DNA of 64,000 nt. Origin: Moraxella macacae 0408225 (lineage in GTDB: Bacteria > Pseudomonadota > Gammaproteobacteria > Pseudomonadales > Moraxellaceae). Position 1 is the first letter of the stretch. Each line of letters starts with the position of its first letter. The DNA lies in assembly GCF_000320365.1 (NCBI RefSeq), contig NZ_ANIN01000002.1, positions 434,001 through 498,000 on the forward strand, given 5' to 3'. Below the pieces are notes generated by a model. The model saw only the letters and a list, made by a program, of their open reading frames with translations. It did no database searches and was not told where the DNA came from. Made by a program: the position numbers and the translations under genes. Positions 29,403 to 37,982 of the stretch are shown here, piece after piece.

Positions 29403-31487
29403 ATGAGTAAAATGACTTGTGCCAATTTGACATGGCAAACCGATAACAACGGCTTAAGCATACCTGTTTCGACCGATTTTGCTGATGTCTATTTTTGCAA
29501 AGAAAACGGGTTGAATGAAAGCCGTTATGTCTTTATTGAACAAAATAACTTACAAAACCGATTAGAAAATCTTGATGATTATCAAAGGTTCGTCATTGCT
29601 GAAATTGGTTTTGGTACAGGTTTAAACGTACTGGCCACGTGGCAACTTTGGCAAAAAATTACCCAAAAAAACCCCAATAAAAACAGTCATTTACATATCA
29701 TTACCACCGAAAAATTTCCGTTAACTGCCAAAGACTTACAACAAGCCTTGGCAGTTTGGCAAGAATTAGCGCCTTTTTCTCAACAGCTTTTGGCAAATTA
29801 TCCGCCGCCCTTAGCAGGTTGTCATCGTTTGAATTTTTGGCAAGATCGCCTTACCATTGATCTGTGGCTTGGCGATGCTTGTGAAAGTTTAAGCCAAATC
29901 ATAGGACATCAAAAAGTCGATGCTTGGTTTTTAGACGGTTTTGCTCCTGCGTGCAACAGTGAGCTTTGGGAAAAAAATTTATTTAGCCAAATCAAACGCT
30001 TATCTAAAGCAACCACCACCTTGTCAACTTTTAGTGTCGCAAATATCGTAAAAAATAACTTAAAAAACCAAGGATTTTGTTTAAAAAAAGTTAAAGGTTT
30101 TGGTAAAAAACGTGAAATGCTAACAGCTTTTTTTGCCAAAGACGATGCACAAAATCAAACAACAGCCAAACAAACCACCCATCATTTGCACCAACTTAAA
30201 TTTCAATACAACAAAAAAATTCCACCTTTTTGGACAAAAATTCCATTTTTGCAAACACAAAAAACCCGAACACACACAAAACAAGCAAAAACTCAAAATT
30301 TTGTTTTACCAAATATTCACCCAACTGATAGTAAAGTAAAAAACAGCAAAAAACCCTTAAAAATCAGCATCATCGGTGCAGGCGTTGCTGGTTTAAGTTG
30401 TGCGTATGCACTGGCAATGCGCGGACATGACATCACGATTTTTGACAAAAACGCTCCAATCTGTGGGGCATCTGGCAACATTCGTGGCGTGCTTGCACCA
30501 AAATTAACCGCACTGCATAGGTTGCAATACGATTTGCACACCATCGGTTTTTTGGCAAGCTGCCGGTTTTATCCAGCTTTACAAAACCAAACAAATTTTG
30601 AGATTTTAGAAACCACAGGCTGTTTGGATTTGTTGGTACATAATCGCATTAATCTTAACAAAGATTTTGATTTTCCTAAAGAATTTGCCAGTTTTTATGA
30701 TGCAAATGCAACCAAACAACACACCAATTTTGCATTAGGACAAGCGATTTTTACCCCAAAATCTGGCTTAATCCATACCAAAAATTTTGCTCAAGCGGTT
30801 TTATCGTTGCCAAACATTCGCTTTATCCAAGCTAAATTACAAAGTTTTCAGCAAAAAAATCAACAAATTGGATTAAATTTTAACAACAGTGATTTGAATC
30901 AAAACGCCGATCACCTAATTTTAACCACTGCACTGGCAACCTGTGATTTTTTACCACAGCTTAAAAAATTCAATCACAGCCGCGGTCAAATTTCTTGGCT
31001 ACCCATCGATCCAAAAACCGCCGCAACACTGCCAAACATACCACTTAAATACGGCGGTTATTGTGCTAAGTTTTATGACAACCACACCAAACAAAATTTT
31101 GTTATGCTTGGGGCAAGTTTTGTGCGCGATACGTTAGACACCACAGCAAAACTTGCCGATTTAATCAGTAATATCAAGGATTTGCAAAATTTTATTCCAG
31201 ATTTGGCCAATCGAGCAATTTTTCAACAAAATTTGCACAACTGGCAAGGGCGAGCCAGCATTCGCTGTCAAACGGTGGATTATTTACCATTGGTAGGTCA
31301 AGTGTATCACGCAGATTTTAGCACAACGTCGCATTTATGGACTTTTTGTGCTTTAGGTTCAAAGGGTTATGCTTATGCACCAATTTGTAGCGAATTGATC
31401 GCAGGGCTGATTTGTGGTGAGATTTTGCCACTTAGCGAAACCATGGTAAAAAAATTAACCCCCAATCGGCGTGCTTTACAGCAATAA
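29403..31487 (+). CDS. mnmC: Bifunctional tRNA wobble-uridine methyltransferase/oxidoreductase MnmC
   Basis: 694 residues. The N-terminal MnmD methyltransferase (about 1-240) has EIGFGTGLNVLATW for SAM binding and DAWFLDGFAPACNSELW for catalysis. The C-terminal MnmC1 FAD-dependent oxidase opens with ISIIGAGVAGLSCAYALAMR near residue 325. Together they convert cmnm5- and nm5-uridine to mnm5-uridine at tRNA position 34. A Lys/Gln/Thr-rich linker of about 70 residues separates the domains. The start is supported by its position 18 bases after the preceding gene. Confidence 0.95.
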   Translation: MSKMTCANLTWQTDNNGLSIPVSTDFADVYFCKENGLNESRYVFIEQNNLQNRLENLDDYQRFVIAEIGFGTGLNVLATWQLWQKITQKNPNKNSHLHIITTEKFPLTAKDLQQALAVWQELAPFSQQLLANYPPPLAGCHRLNFWQDRLTIDLWLGDACESLSQIIGHQKVDAWFLDGFAPACNSELWEKNLFSQIKRLSKATTTLSTFSVANIVKNNLKNQGFCLKKVKGFGKKREMLTAFFAKDDAQNQTTAKQTTHHLHQLKFQYNKKIPPFWTKIPFLQTQKTRTHTKQAKTQNFVLPNIHPTDSKVKNSKKPLKISIIGAGVAGLSCAYALAMRGHDITIFDKNAPICGASGNIRGVLAPKLTALHRLQYDLHTIGFLASCRFYPALQNQTNFEILETTGCLDLLVHNRINLNKDFDFPKEFASFYDANATKQHTNFALGQAIFTPKSGLIHTKNFAQAVLSLPNIRFIQAKLQSFQQKNQQIGLNFNNSDLNQNADHLILTTALATCDFLPQLKKFNHSRGQISWLPIDPKTAATLPNIPLKYGGYCAKFYDNHTKQNFVMLGASFVRDTLDTTAKLADLISNIKDLQNFIPDLANRAIFQQNLHNWQGRASIRCQTVDYLPLVGQVYHADFSTTSHLWTFCALGSKGYAYAPICSELIAGLICGEILPLSETMVKKLTPNRRALQQ

Positions 31488-31489
31488 TC

Positions 31490-31531
31490 AGTTTGTTAAC
31501 ATTAGTTTGTTAACATTAGTTTGTTAGTATT
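31490..31531. repeat. Three 14-bp tandem repeats after mnmC
   Basis: AGTTTGTTAACATT twice perfectly and once with two changes (31490-31531), filling the gap between the convergent mnmC and glycosyltransferase genes. Each unit holds a GTTAAC palindrome. Confidence 0.92.
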
Positions 31532-31534
31532 AGC

Positions 31535-32377
31535 TTAACAACCTCTTAATAATTTTTGATAAATCATCGAACGCAGTCTATTAGGCAACAAACGCACAGG
31601 CAAGCGAATTGCCAAATTTTTTATCATTTGCCAAACCGACACAAAACCCAATTGCCAAAATTTAACCTGCATTTGCATTTCATTTTTGGCATAAGCCAAT
31701 CCACCACGGCGTTCATACATTGCCTGCCCTGCTCTGGCATACACAAGCACATCTGGCAAATTGGCAAATCGATAATTTTTACTTAACAATCTCACCCACA
31801 AATCATAATCTTCATACAAAGGAGCGTGCTGATAACCGCCGACCGCTTGCACAGCTGATTTTTTAAACGCCACCGTCATATGATTGATAGGGTTGCGAGA
31901 TTTGGCATATGTTACAATCGCATCGTGTGATGTTGGTACAACTCTTGCGTTCTTGGTTTGTAAACAATCTGTTTGTAAACAATCTGCTTGTAAAAAATCT
32001 TGTTCAAATTCAATAATTTGCCCACCGACCACATCAATATTTGGCTGAGTTTTGATAAAATCCACTTGTTTGGCAAAACGCTCGGACACACAAATATCAT
32101 CGGTATCCATGCGAAAAACCCACTCAAACTGACAATGCTCTAGTCCTGCATTTAACGCTTTACCCAAGCCAACATTGGCTGGCAATTGTATGATTTTGAG
32201 CGGTAATTTTGGCAAAAATCCATCAACAACCTCTTGTAAATCCCTGCCAATTTGACCATCATACACCAAAATAATTTCATCGGCTTGCAAAATTTGCTTA
32301 GTTAAACTTAACAAACACTCTGCCAAAAAATTTGGTTGTTCTTTGGCATACAGCGACATCAACACCGAAAATTTCAC
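31535..32377 (-). CDS. Glycosyltransferase family 2, AmsE-like
   Basis: 280 residues of the GT-A fold. FSVLMSLYAKEQP starts the nucleotide-sugar domain and FRMDTDD (near 90) is the DxD-type metal motif. APLYEDYDLWVRLL (near 192) is the ED-Y acceptor/catalytic segment of family 2. It most resembles AmsE-type exopolysaccharide/LOS transferases. GTG at 32377 is the start, with AGGAGG four bases upstream, and it overlaps the stop of the GT14 gene (GTGA). Residues about 131-145 contain a 15-bp in-frame tandem repeat (LQADCLQTDCLQTK). Last gene of the glycan operon; donor and acceptor unknown. Confidence 0.85.
   Translation of the reverse strand: MKFSVLMSLYAKEQPNFLAECLLSLTKQILQADEIILVYDGQIGRDLQEVVDGFLPKLPLKIIQLPANVGLGKALNAGLEHCQFEWVFRMDTDDICVSERFAKQVDFIKTQPNIDVVGGQIIEFEQDFLQADCLQTDCLQTKNARVVPTSHDAIVTYAKSRNPINHMTVAFKKSAVQAVGGYQHAPLYEDYDLWVRLLSKNYRFANLPDVLVYARAGQAMYERRGGLAYAKNEMQMQVKFWQLGFVSVWQMIKNLAIRLPVRLLPNRLRSMIYQKLLRGC
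31957..32001. repeat. In-frame 15-bp tandem repeat inside the GT2 gene
   Basis: TTTGTAAACAATCTG is perfect at 31957-31971 and 31972-31986, with a diverged third copy to 32001. It encodes the repeated Leu-Gln-Thr-Asp-Cys segment. Confidence 0.9.
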
Positions 32378-33231
32378 CTGCCCTCCTGTTTTAAATCAGC
32401 AAGCAACCAAGCAGTTGCCACATCTTGATTGACCTTGCGAGCGAACCAGTTGCCTTGTTGTTTGGCTTGTTGCAATTGAGCAAAATTTAGATAAATTGGA
32501 CTGTTGGCATTGTTAATTTTTTTATCAAAAATAATATAGCGTTTATTAATATTACTTAGGCTAATTTGCGTTTCTTGCCTTAGTAAAGTTTGAAAAAAAT
32601 GTTCATCGGGTACTAGTTTTTTGACAAAAAATTGCTCATATTTATGCAAAAATGGTAAAATTTTTTGCCAATCAGATCGCGTGATAGAAAACCACTGCGA
32701 ACCAAAATACACAGGTTTCGGATTGACAACCAGCAGATAAATTTTAGCGAAAAGCTGCTGCATTTTGGTCAAAATTTTACCCACAATCTGTCGTTGCCAG
32801 TCCGTATCTGCGTGGATTGCGTTACACAAAAAACGGTAATTGTAGCTTTGATTTTGCTTACAGGTTATCATAGGAGCAAAATTGTAAATTGCTTGCCAAT
32901 TTTTTTCAATCATTTCAATTGGTTGCAACAAAACATCTTCGCCACTCACCAAATGAAAAAATTGATTTTCAGGCAAGGACATCGCCTTATCAAACAGCGT
33001 TAAGGTTGCCAAAATTTGACTAAATCCACCCCAAAACACCGAAATTCGCTCCTCAATTAAGTAAAAATTTGTTGGTAAATTTTGAGATTTTAGGCGTGTA
33101 AATTCATCAGATTTTTTATCTAAATGCACATAAATATTGAGATTTTTTTCATAATCGGCAAGCCTAATAAAATAATCCACATTTTTATGAGCCTGCACGA
33201 GCAAAGCATGTTTTTGCGTTGATTTAGTCAT
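32374..33231 (-). CDS. Glycosyltransferase family 14 (core-2/I-branching beta-1,6-GlcNAc transferase-like)
   Basis: About 285 residues matching the Branch family. HALLVQAHKNVDYFIRL opens the fold, YVHLDKKSD and HLVSGEDVLL follow, then FGSQWFSITRSDW, LVPDEHFFQTLL and a C-terminal LFARKV-like NWFARKVN. Animal members add beta-1,6-GlcNAc branches. Bacterial members occur in LOS, capsule and exopolysaccharide loci with mostly untested specificity. The open frame extends to 33414, but ATG at 33231 gives the conserved start and overlaps the preceding gene by eight bases. Part of a four-gene operon. Confidence 0.85.
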   Translation of the reverse strand: MTKSTQKHALLVQAHKNVDYFIRLADYEKNLNIYVHLDKKSDEFTRLKSQNLPTNFYLIEERISVFWGGFSQILATLTLFDKAMSLPENQFFHLVSGEDVLLQPIEMIEKNWQAIYNFAPMITCKQNQSYNYRFLCNAIHADTDWQRQIVGKILTKMQQLFAKIYLLVVNPKPVYFGSQWFSITRSDWQKILPFLHKYEQFFVKKLVPDEHFFQTLLRQETQISLSNINKRYIIFDKKINNANSPIYLNFAQLQQAKQQGNWFARKVNQDVATAWLLADLKQEGR

Positions 33232-34219
33232 GGTTTTGTTCCGGTAAAATCTGAATGCCTTGCGTTTGTAAAAATTCATAATTTTGGGCAAAATCTGCTT
33301 GCAAAAACTCATGCAAAATCGCAAAAACCTTGACTCTTGGTAAGGCTTGTAACGAAAAAATAGCAGTACTGGTAAAAGTGTAAATTTCAAATACGGTATT
33401 GGACTGTTGTTCAAGCTGATTGATTAGATAATCTTCAATAATACTTTGTGTTTTAATCACTGGCAATGTATCATCAAAACGGCTATTTTCTCGTGGGTGA
33501 GGGTAAAAATAGTTGATTTGATAATCCTTTATGGTTTGATTAATCATGGTTTGATAGGCTTGCTCGCCGATAATATCGTCAAATGGCTGTCCAAGCAAAA
33601 TGCGTGTTGTAGCAGTAACTGTCTTTAAATTTTGATAAGTTTTACTAAACAAATTAATCGGTATTGGGTTGGCAACAATATTGGTTTTATCAGGAAAAAT
33701 CGTGTAATGCTGCTGAGTTTTTGCCAAAATTTTATTCAGATCATCTGCTTGAATTCCCAGCATTTTTTTAAACAACCATTTGGCAAAAGGTTGTTTTTTC
33801 GGTAAAAAATAACGGCTTGTTGGAAAAATATTCATCGTGCCATCGTCAAATGTATTTAACGTTTTATAATTAACTTTTGCTAAAATATACTGGGGTATAA
33901 TTAAATCCATATTGGCTAAAAACACAGTTGATATGGGCTGTTGCCAAATATTTAGTCGCATTAACTGCTGTTTCACTGTTGTGAATTGTTGCAATTTTGC
34001 CAGTGATTTTTGCCATTTGGTTGCTGATTTATCCGTATTTAGGCTGATATAAGCGTGGCGTAAACATTGTTGTGCCAATTTTTGGCTATAAAAACGATGC
34101 TTGGCGTTATCAGTTTCTGCCAAATAAATACCAATAAAATCCTGCGAATGTCGCTCAATGATTTTGCGTGCAATTAGCACTTGAAGCGGAGTCATGCAGA
34201 TAATCAGATTGGGTTTCAT
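33224..34219 (-). CDS. Glycosyltransferase family 52 (LOS sialyltransferase-like)
   Basis: 331 residues. PNLIICMTPLQVLIARKII is the typical start of family 52. NTFDDGTMNIFPTSRYF (about residue 125-141) and YFYPHPRENSRFDDTLP (near 238) match the family's D-D-G and H-P-R elements. TSTAIFSLQALP (near 295) matches its conserved Ser/Thr motif near the C-terminus. Family 52 includes CMP-Neu5Ac lipooligosaccharide alpha-2,3-sialyltransferases (Lst, LsgB) and some alpha-glucosyltransferases. No neuA, neuB or neuC is in this window, so a sialyl donor is unproven. The ATG directly abuts the flippase stop (TAA-ATG). Confidence 0.8.
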   Translation of the reverse strand: MKPNLIICMTPLQVLIARKIIERHSQDFIGIYLAETDNAKHRFYSQKLAQQCLRHAYISLNTDKSATKWQKSLAKLQQFTTVKQQLMRLNIWQQPISTVFLANMDLIIPQYILAKVNYKTLNTFDDGTMNIFPTSRYFLPKKQPFAKWLFKKMLGIQADDLNKILAKTQQHYTIFPDKTNIVANPIPINLFSKTYQNLKTVTATTRILLGQPFDDIIGEQAYQTMINQTIKDYQINYFYPHPRENSRFDDTLPVIKTQSIIEDYLINQLEQQSNTVFEIYTFTSTAIFSLQALPRVKVFAILHEFLQADFAQNYEFLQTQGIQILPEQNHD

Positions 34220-35422
34220 TTAGGTTTTATTCACTTTAATTGTAAAATAATATAACAATGGTAAAATTGCCAAATTGCTTAGCACACTGGCAAACGGTAT
34301 ATAACTCAACTTTATTTGACTAAATAGCCACAAAGCGAGCAAATACACCAAAGTAGACAACACAGAACAAGTGGAAATTTGTTGGTTTTTGCCATGATAA
34401 AACAAAAAATTCACCAACACCAAATAAGGTATCGTCAAAGCAAATGCCAATACAAACACAAGCGTATAATAGCGACTGGCAATAAAATCCGCCCCTAATA
34501 ACCATGCATACACCGCCTCGGGTATCAACCATGCAATGACAGTTATCACAGGAACCATGCCTAAACCAAGCCAAAAAAAATATTGAAGTTTAGCTAAAGT
34601 CATGCGTTTATTTTTTAAGTTTTCGTACAGATACGGAATGGTTGCAGTATTGATTGCCATAATCACAACACTTAAGCTGCTGGCAACCTGCACGCCTGCT
34701 GCATAAATACCCAACTTATGTTCGCTAAATTGTTGATAAATCAACACACGATCAAGCTGTCCTTTCATGGTATAACTTAAAACATGGAGCAACAAGGGCA
34801 AACCCAAACCAAGCAAATAACGCATTGCCAAACTTAATCGCCTGTACGTTGGACGAAAAGTTAACTTAAACTGGCGCTTTGCCAATAAAAAAGCCATCAT
34901 ACAAGTAAACAAATACGCCAAATTAATAGCAACCAAGCGCGTTTTTACATCATGACTAAACAGATTAAATAAAATAACTGTTAATAATAAGTTTGTCATA
35001 CTTAAGGTGATTTGAATGCCAAAATAATGTAGGGCTAATTTTTGGCATTGGCGTAAAGCGAGTTGGTTTTGTAGCAATGTTTGCAAAAAAGCCATGCTAA
35101 AACAATACCATAGCAACTCATTACCAACCAACAAACTTAACACAGCCCCAAGCATTAACCATACAAAACCATACAATCCGCCCACCAAAAGCACATTGCC
35201 AAGCCCTTGTTTGCCGTACACATAATAATAGCGACTGATTGAACTGTTTTGCGACAACCCCATCGCAATCAGCAAAAAGGCCACAAGCGACAAATAGTAA
35301 GACAACTCACCAAAACCATCAACACCAAGCGTGCGAGTAAGATAGGGCAACAACAAAAAAGGTGTGGCTTTTGCCAGCACCTCTCCGGCTACATAAATAA
35401 CACTGTCTTTGAGCAACCTCAT
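34220..35422 (-). CDS. Wzx-type oligosaccharide flippase
   Basis: 400 residues with about 12 membrane spans, of the polysaccharide-biosynthesis (MOP/Wzx) family. The opening LLKDSVIYVAGEVLAKATPFLLLPYLTR and GVDGFGELSYYLS are characteristic. It should flip a lipid-linked oligosaccharide to the periplasmic face of the inner membrane. It is the first gene of the operon flippase-GT52-GT14-GT2, all overlapping or abutting. The arrangement resembles lsgA-lsgB and following genes of Haemophilus influenzae. No polymerase is present, pointing to a short LOS extension rather than a polymer. Confidence 0.85.
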   Translation of the reverse strand: MRLLKDSVIYVAGEVLAKATPFLLLPYLTRTLGVDGFGELSYYLSLVAFLLIAMGLSQNSSISRYYYVYGKQGLGNVLLVGGLYGFVWLMLGAVLSLLVGNELLWYCFSMAFLQTLLQNQLALRQCQKLALHYFGIQITLSMTNLLLTVILFNLFSHDVKTRLVAINLAYLFTCMMAFLLAKRQFKLTFRPTYRRLSLAMRYLLGLGLPLLLHVLSYTMKGQLDRVLIYQQFSEHKLGIYAAGVQVASSLSVVIMAINTATIPYLYENLKNKRMTLAKLQYFFWLGLGMVPVITVIAWLIPEAVYAWLLGADFIASRYYTLVFVLAFALTIPYLVLVNFLFYHGKNQQISTCSVLSTLVYLLALWLFSQIKLSYIPFASVLSNLAILPLLYYFTIKVNKT

Positions 35423-35524
35423 GATTTTACGGTAGTTTTTATCTGTTTGTTTTTGTCTGTTTGTTTTTATGGTTTAGCATGTTGGGTTTAGTGTGTTGTT
35501 TTTTTAGGCTTGATTGACCTAAGT

Positions 35525-36277
35525 TTATCGCATGATGACAATTGCAAGCACCACAATAACAAGCACCGCCACCAAAAGAACGATTTTTAGGATTTTGTTT
35601 TGGCTTTTGGCTTCTAATAAAGCGGTACTGGTTTCAGCGACTTTTATGGTTAAGGTGTTGATTTCTTGTTTTTGTTCGTCAATTTTTTGCTGGTATTTTT
35701 CAAGGTTTTTTTTCGGTTTTTCAGATTTTTCACCAGATTTATCCGTAAATTTTGCAACAATTTCTTGCACCACATTACTAATAGCAACCGCAGCAAAAAA
35801 CGCCTTAACGTTAGCAACATCATCAGCTTCCCCTCGAAATTGCAACTGTTTAAGCACCGATGTTTTATTGCCAAACAACGCCTGCAACACTTGGAAACTA
35901 AAGCCGTTAATCGTTACATGGATTTGTTGATTTGGGCGTAATTCGCTGTCTAGCAAAACCCCATTCACAGTAAAGGTTGCATAAATTGTAACATGTGGCA
36001 CATAACTGCGCACGCACAGCACCAAGTTTTGTTGTGCAAGCGGATACACCACCTGGCGCAAATTTGCATCAAAACGCAACAACAACGCAAGCAAGGTTTC
36101 TAACAACACCAACACCACGTCCAACGCCGTTTTACTCAACGTTTGTTGGTTAATTTGTGGATTTTGTGTGCGATTATTGCCGATTTGTGAAATTGGCGGT
36201 ATCTGATTGTCGGTTTGATTGCTCTCAATTTGATTGCGATTTTGGCTGTCTTTGGTTAAATCATCGGATACATTCAA
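35525..36277 (-). CDS. SCP2/UbiJ-like protein with coiled coil and C-terminal membrane anchor
   Basis: 250 residues, not firmly recognised. Residues 1-45 are polar and Gln/Asn-rich. About 45-170 (ALDVVLVLLETLLALLLRFD through GEADDVANVKAFFA) resemble a UbiJ/SCP2-type lipid-binding fold, including a run like the FRGEAD step of UbiJ. Residues 175-225 are a Lys/Glu-rich coiled coil, and 228-249 form a strongly hydrophobic tail anchor. UbiJ is an accessory factor for ubiquinone synthesis, but ubiE/ubiB are not adjacent, so this is a weak inference. The only in-frame start near the 5' end is TTG at 36277; an ATG at 36291 is out of frame and stops after five codons. Confidence 0.5.
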   Translation of the reverse strand: MNVSDDLTKDSQNRNQIESNQTDNQIPPISQIGNNRTQNPQINQQTLSKTALDVVLVLLETLLALLLRFDANLRQVVYPLAQQNLVLCVRSYVPHVTIYATFTVNGVLLDSELRPNQQIHVTINGFSFQVLQALFGNKTSVLKQLQFRGEADDVANVKAFFAAVAISNVVQEIVAKFTDKSGEKSEKPKKNLEKYQQKIDEQKQEINTLTIKVAETSTALLEAKSQNKILKIVLLVAVLVIVVLAIVIMR

Positions 36278-36566
36278 GGCTTTTCACTCATTAAACAAAA
36301 AAATTATCATAATAATACATTGCTAAAAGTCTTAGTACAATAGAAGATTGATTAAATCGCGTTAAAAAACGTTTTTTTTGGTAAAAAATGAAGCAAAATG
36401 AATTTTTTTGCATAAATTTGGCAAAAAATTACAAAATTTACTTGCTTATTTTTGTTTAAACCCTTAATCTATAAGCCATTGAGATAATTTTTTATCAAAA
36501 AAATATGTTTTTTATCAATTTTTTGAAAAATTTTAAAATGTGTTTTTTAAAAACTTGCTAAATCAC

Positions 36567-36595
36567 TTGTTTATTGATAAAACTTTACTTATAAT
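36567..36595 (+). promoter_or_regulatory. Candidate sigma-70 promoter for hup
   Basis: TTGTTT at 36567-36572, a 17-base spacer and a perfect TATAAT at 36590-36595, about 128 bases before the hup ATG. Confidence 0.65.
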
Positions 36596-36637
36596 TCTTA
36601 AAACACTAAAATTTTTTTAGTTTTTTGTCAAATCTTA

Positions 36638-36700
36638 TGTACAAGTTCTCATATGTACAGGTTAATTTTACAAGTTAACATGTACAAGTTAAATTGTACC
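36638..36700. repeat. Repeated TGTACA words in the hup leader
   Basis: Four copies of a word related to ATGTACAAGTT or its variants. TGTACA is itself palindromic and recurs at irregular 15-20 base spacing up to the hup Shine-Dalgarno (AGAGGA). Confidence 0.7.
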
Positions 36701-36722
36701 ATTACAACTAGAGGATATCTTT

Positions 36723-37034
36723 ATGAACAAATCAGAATTAGTTGCAAGCATTGCTAAAAAATCAGGCTTAAGCCAAGCACAATCTGCCGATGCCTTAAAC
36801 GCCTTTATCAGCACCGTTGGTGAAGCACTACAAGCAGGTGATAGCATTGCCTTGGTTGGTTTTGGCACATTTGCAGTAAAAGAGCGTGCAGCTCGCACAG
36901 GTCGTAACCCACAAACAGGTGAAGAAATGCAAATTCCAGCCAGCAAAGTACCAAACTTTAAAGCAGGCAAAGGCTTAAAAGATGCGGTAAACCCTGCTCC
37001 AAAAAAAGCACCAGCAAAAGGCAAAAAGAAATAA
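36723..37034 (+). CDS. hup: Histone-like DNA-binding protein HU
   Basis: 103 residues. The HU fold is complete: [41 protein letters not shown] (the DNA-binding arm) and [22 protein letters not shown] compacts and bends DNA. The usual 90-residue protein is extended by about 13 residues rich in Lys, Ala and Pro ([12 protein letters not shown]), a basic tail that may add DNA contacts. SD AGAGGA lies eight bases before the ATG. It is monocistronic between a strong promoter and a strong terminator. Confidence 0.95.
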   Translation: MNKSELVASIAKKSGLSQAQSADALNAFISTVGEALQAGDSIALVGFGTFAVKERAARTGRNPQTGEEMQIPASKVPNFKAGKGLKDAVNPAPKKAPAKGKKK

Positions 37035-37092
37035 TTTCAATACAAAAACGCCAAAAGTGTATTGTAAAAAATTAATGAAAAATTACGATAAT

Positions 37093-37122
37093 AAAAACGC
37101 ACATTGATTTGTGCGTTTTTTA
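37093..37122 (+). terminator. Rho-independent terminator after hup
   Basis: A perfect 11-base stem (AAAAACGCACA with TGTGCGTTTTT) and a six-base loop ending in a T run, about 60 bases after the hup stop. Confidence 0.9.
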
Positions 37123-37197
37123 TGCTAAATATTTTTATGCTATAAACATGTTTATGCCAAATGCCAACCATCATTAAAGCAAAATTAAAAAGTTGGG

Positions 37198-37698
37198 TTA
37201 TTGAATGGTTAGCTGACTAATGGCACGGCTTAGCACCACGCCTTTTGTAGTTTGGCTAAACGTGGCTCGTGATGTGGTGGTCATGTTGAGTGTTTTGCCA
37301 TTTTCACTGATAACTTCCGTGGTAACGATGTCGGCTTTTGCTTGATCGCCTGTGCTGATCACGTTGTTAATGTGAATTGTGTAGCGGTAATCTGTGGCTT
37401 TTGCCCAGTTGGTTTGTAGTAGGTTTAGATAACTGGATTTATCTAAAGTACTGGTAACACCGCGTCGCGAGATAGAAATTAAAGCATCGTCGCCAATCAA
37501 ACGACTGACTTGAGCAATGTTTTTGCTGTTGGCGGATTGGTGCATTTTTTGGGCAAATTGCTTAATATCATTTTCGCTGATATTGGCTGCAGCAAAATTA
37601 CTAACCAAAACCAAACTTAATGTCAGGGCAGCTTGCATGGTTTTGGTAAAAACTGCTTGCGTGGTAAAAACTTTCGTGGTAAAAATTGGTTTATTCAT
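37198..37698 (-). CDS. Secreted protein of unknown function, possibly NTF2/SnoaL-like fold
   Basis: 166 residues. A signal peptide (about 1-38, ending NFAAA) precedes a mature domain of about 128 residues. Its pattern is one of helices followed by a curved sheet (DALISISRRG, YRYTIHINNVISTGDQAKADIVTTE), like NTF2-fold proteins; this is a guess from secondary-structure rhythm. The N-terminus before the hydrophobic core repeats Phe-Thr-Thr-Lys-Val words, reflecting a short DNA duplication at about 37648-37690. The true start may instead be the internal Met21. ATG at 37698 has only a weak SD. Confidence 0.6.
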   Translation of the reverse strand: MNKPIFTTKVFTTQAVFTKTMQAALTLSLVLVSNFAAANISENDIKQFAQKMHQSANSKNIAQVSRLIGDDALISISRRGVTSTLDKSSYLNLLQTNWAKATDYRYTIHINNVISTGDQAKADIVTTEVISENGKTLNMTTTSRATFSQTTKGVVLSRAISQLTIQ

Positions 37699-37826
37699 TC
37701 AGTTTCACTTTTTAAAAAAGAAATGATTTGTTACAACTGTCATAACTAGCATACCACATTTTGCCAGATGATTGTCAATAATTTGTTGGGTTTTATCAAT
37801 GATTTGATTTTGCTGTTTTGGCAATT

Positions 37827-37923
37827 TAAATTTTTCATACAATTTTAAATTTTTCATACAATTTTTTATGCAATCACGCTAAATTTATTGATTTTTATTT
37901 ATTATATTGATTTTTATTTATTA
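37827..37923. repeat. Two 19-bp-period tandem duplications upstream of yajC
   Basis: TAAATTTTTCATACAATTT occurs at 37827-37845 and 37846-37864. A second pair, ATTGATTTTTATTTATTA, lies at 37887-37904 and 37906-37923, also with a 19-base period. Both are 60-155 bases before yajC. Confidence 0.9.
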
Positions 37924-37982
37924 ATAGCAATAAATCGGTTATCATTATCAGTTATTTTGTTTATTTTATTTAAGGTTATATT

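Larger units (their letters stand above)
36278..36722. other. Long AT-rich regulatory gap upstream of hup
   Basis: 445 bases without a plausible gene. It contains homopolymer A/T tracts (36360-36560) and the hup promoter (36567-36595). Near 36638-36700 are four related TGTACARGTT words in a leader of about 120 bases. The tracts are of the kind that bend DNA. Confidence 0.6.

Noticed and set aside
31488-35524. Glycan operon as a mobile element or island with ends
   Set aside because: No transposase, integrase, tRNA target or long flanking repeats. The flanking short repeats are of the same kind found everywhere in the window.
36286-36291. ATG at 36291 as start of the UbiJ-like gene
   Set aside because: It is in another frame and meets a TGA after five codons; it would require a frameshift for which there is no independent evidence.
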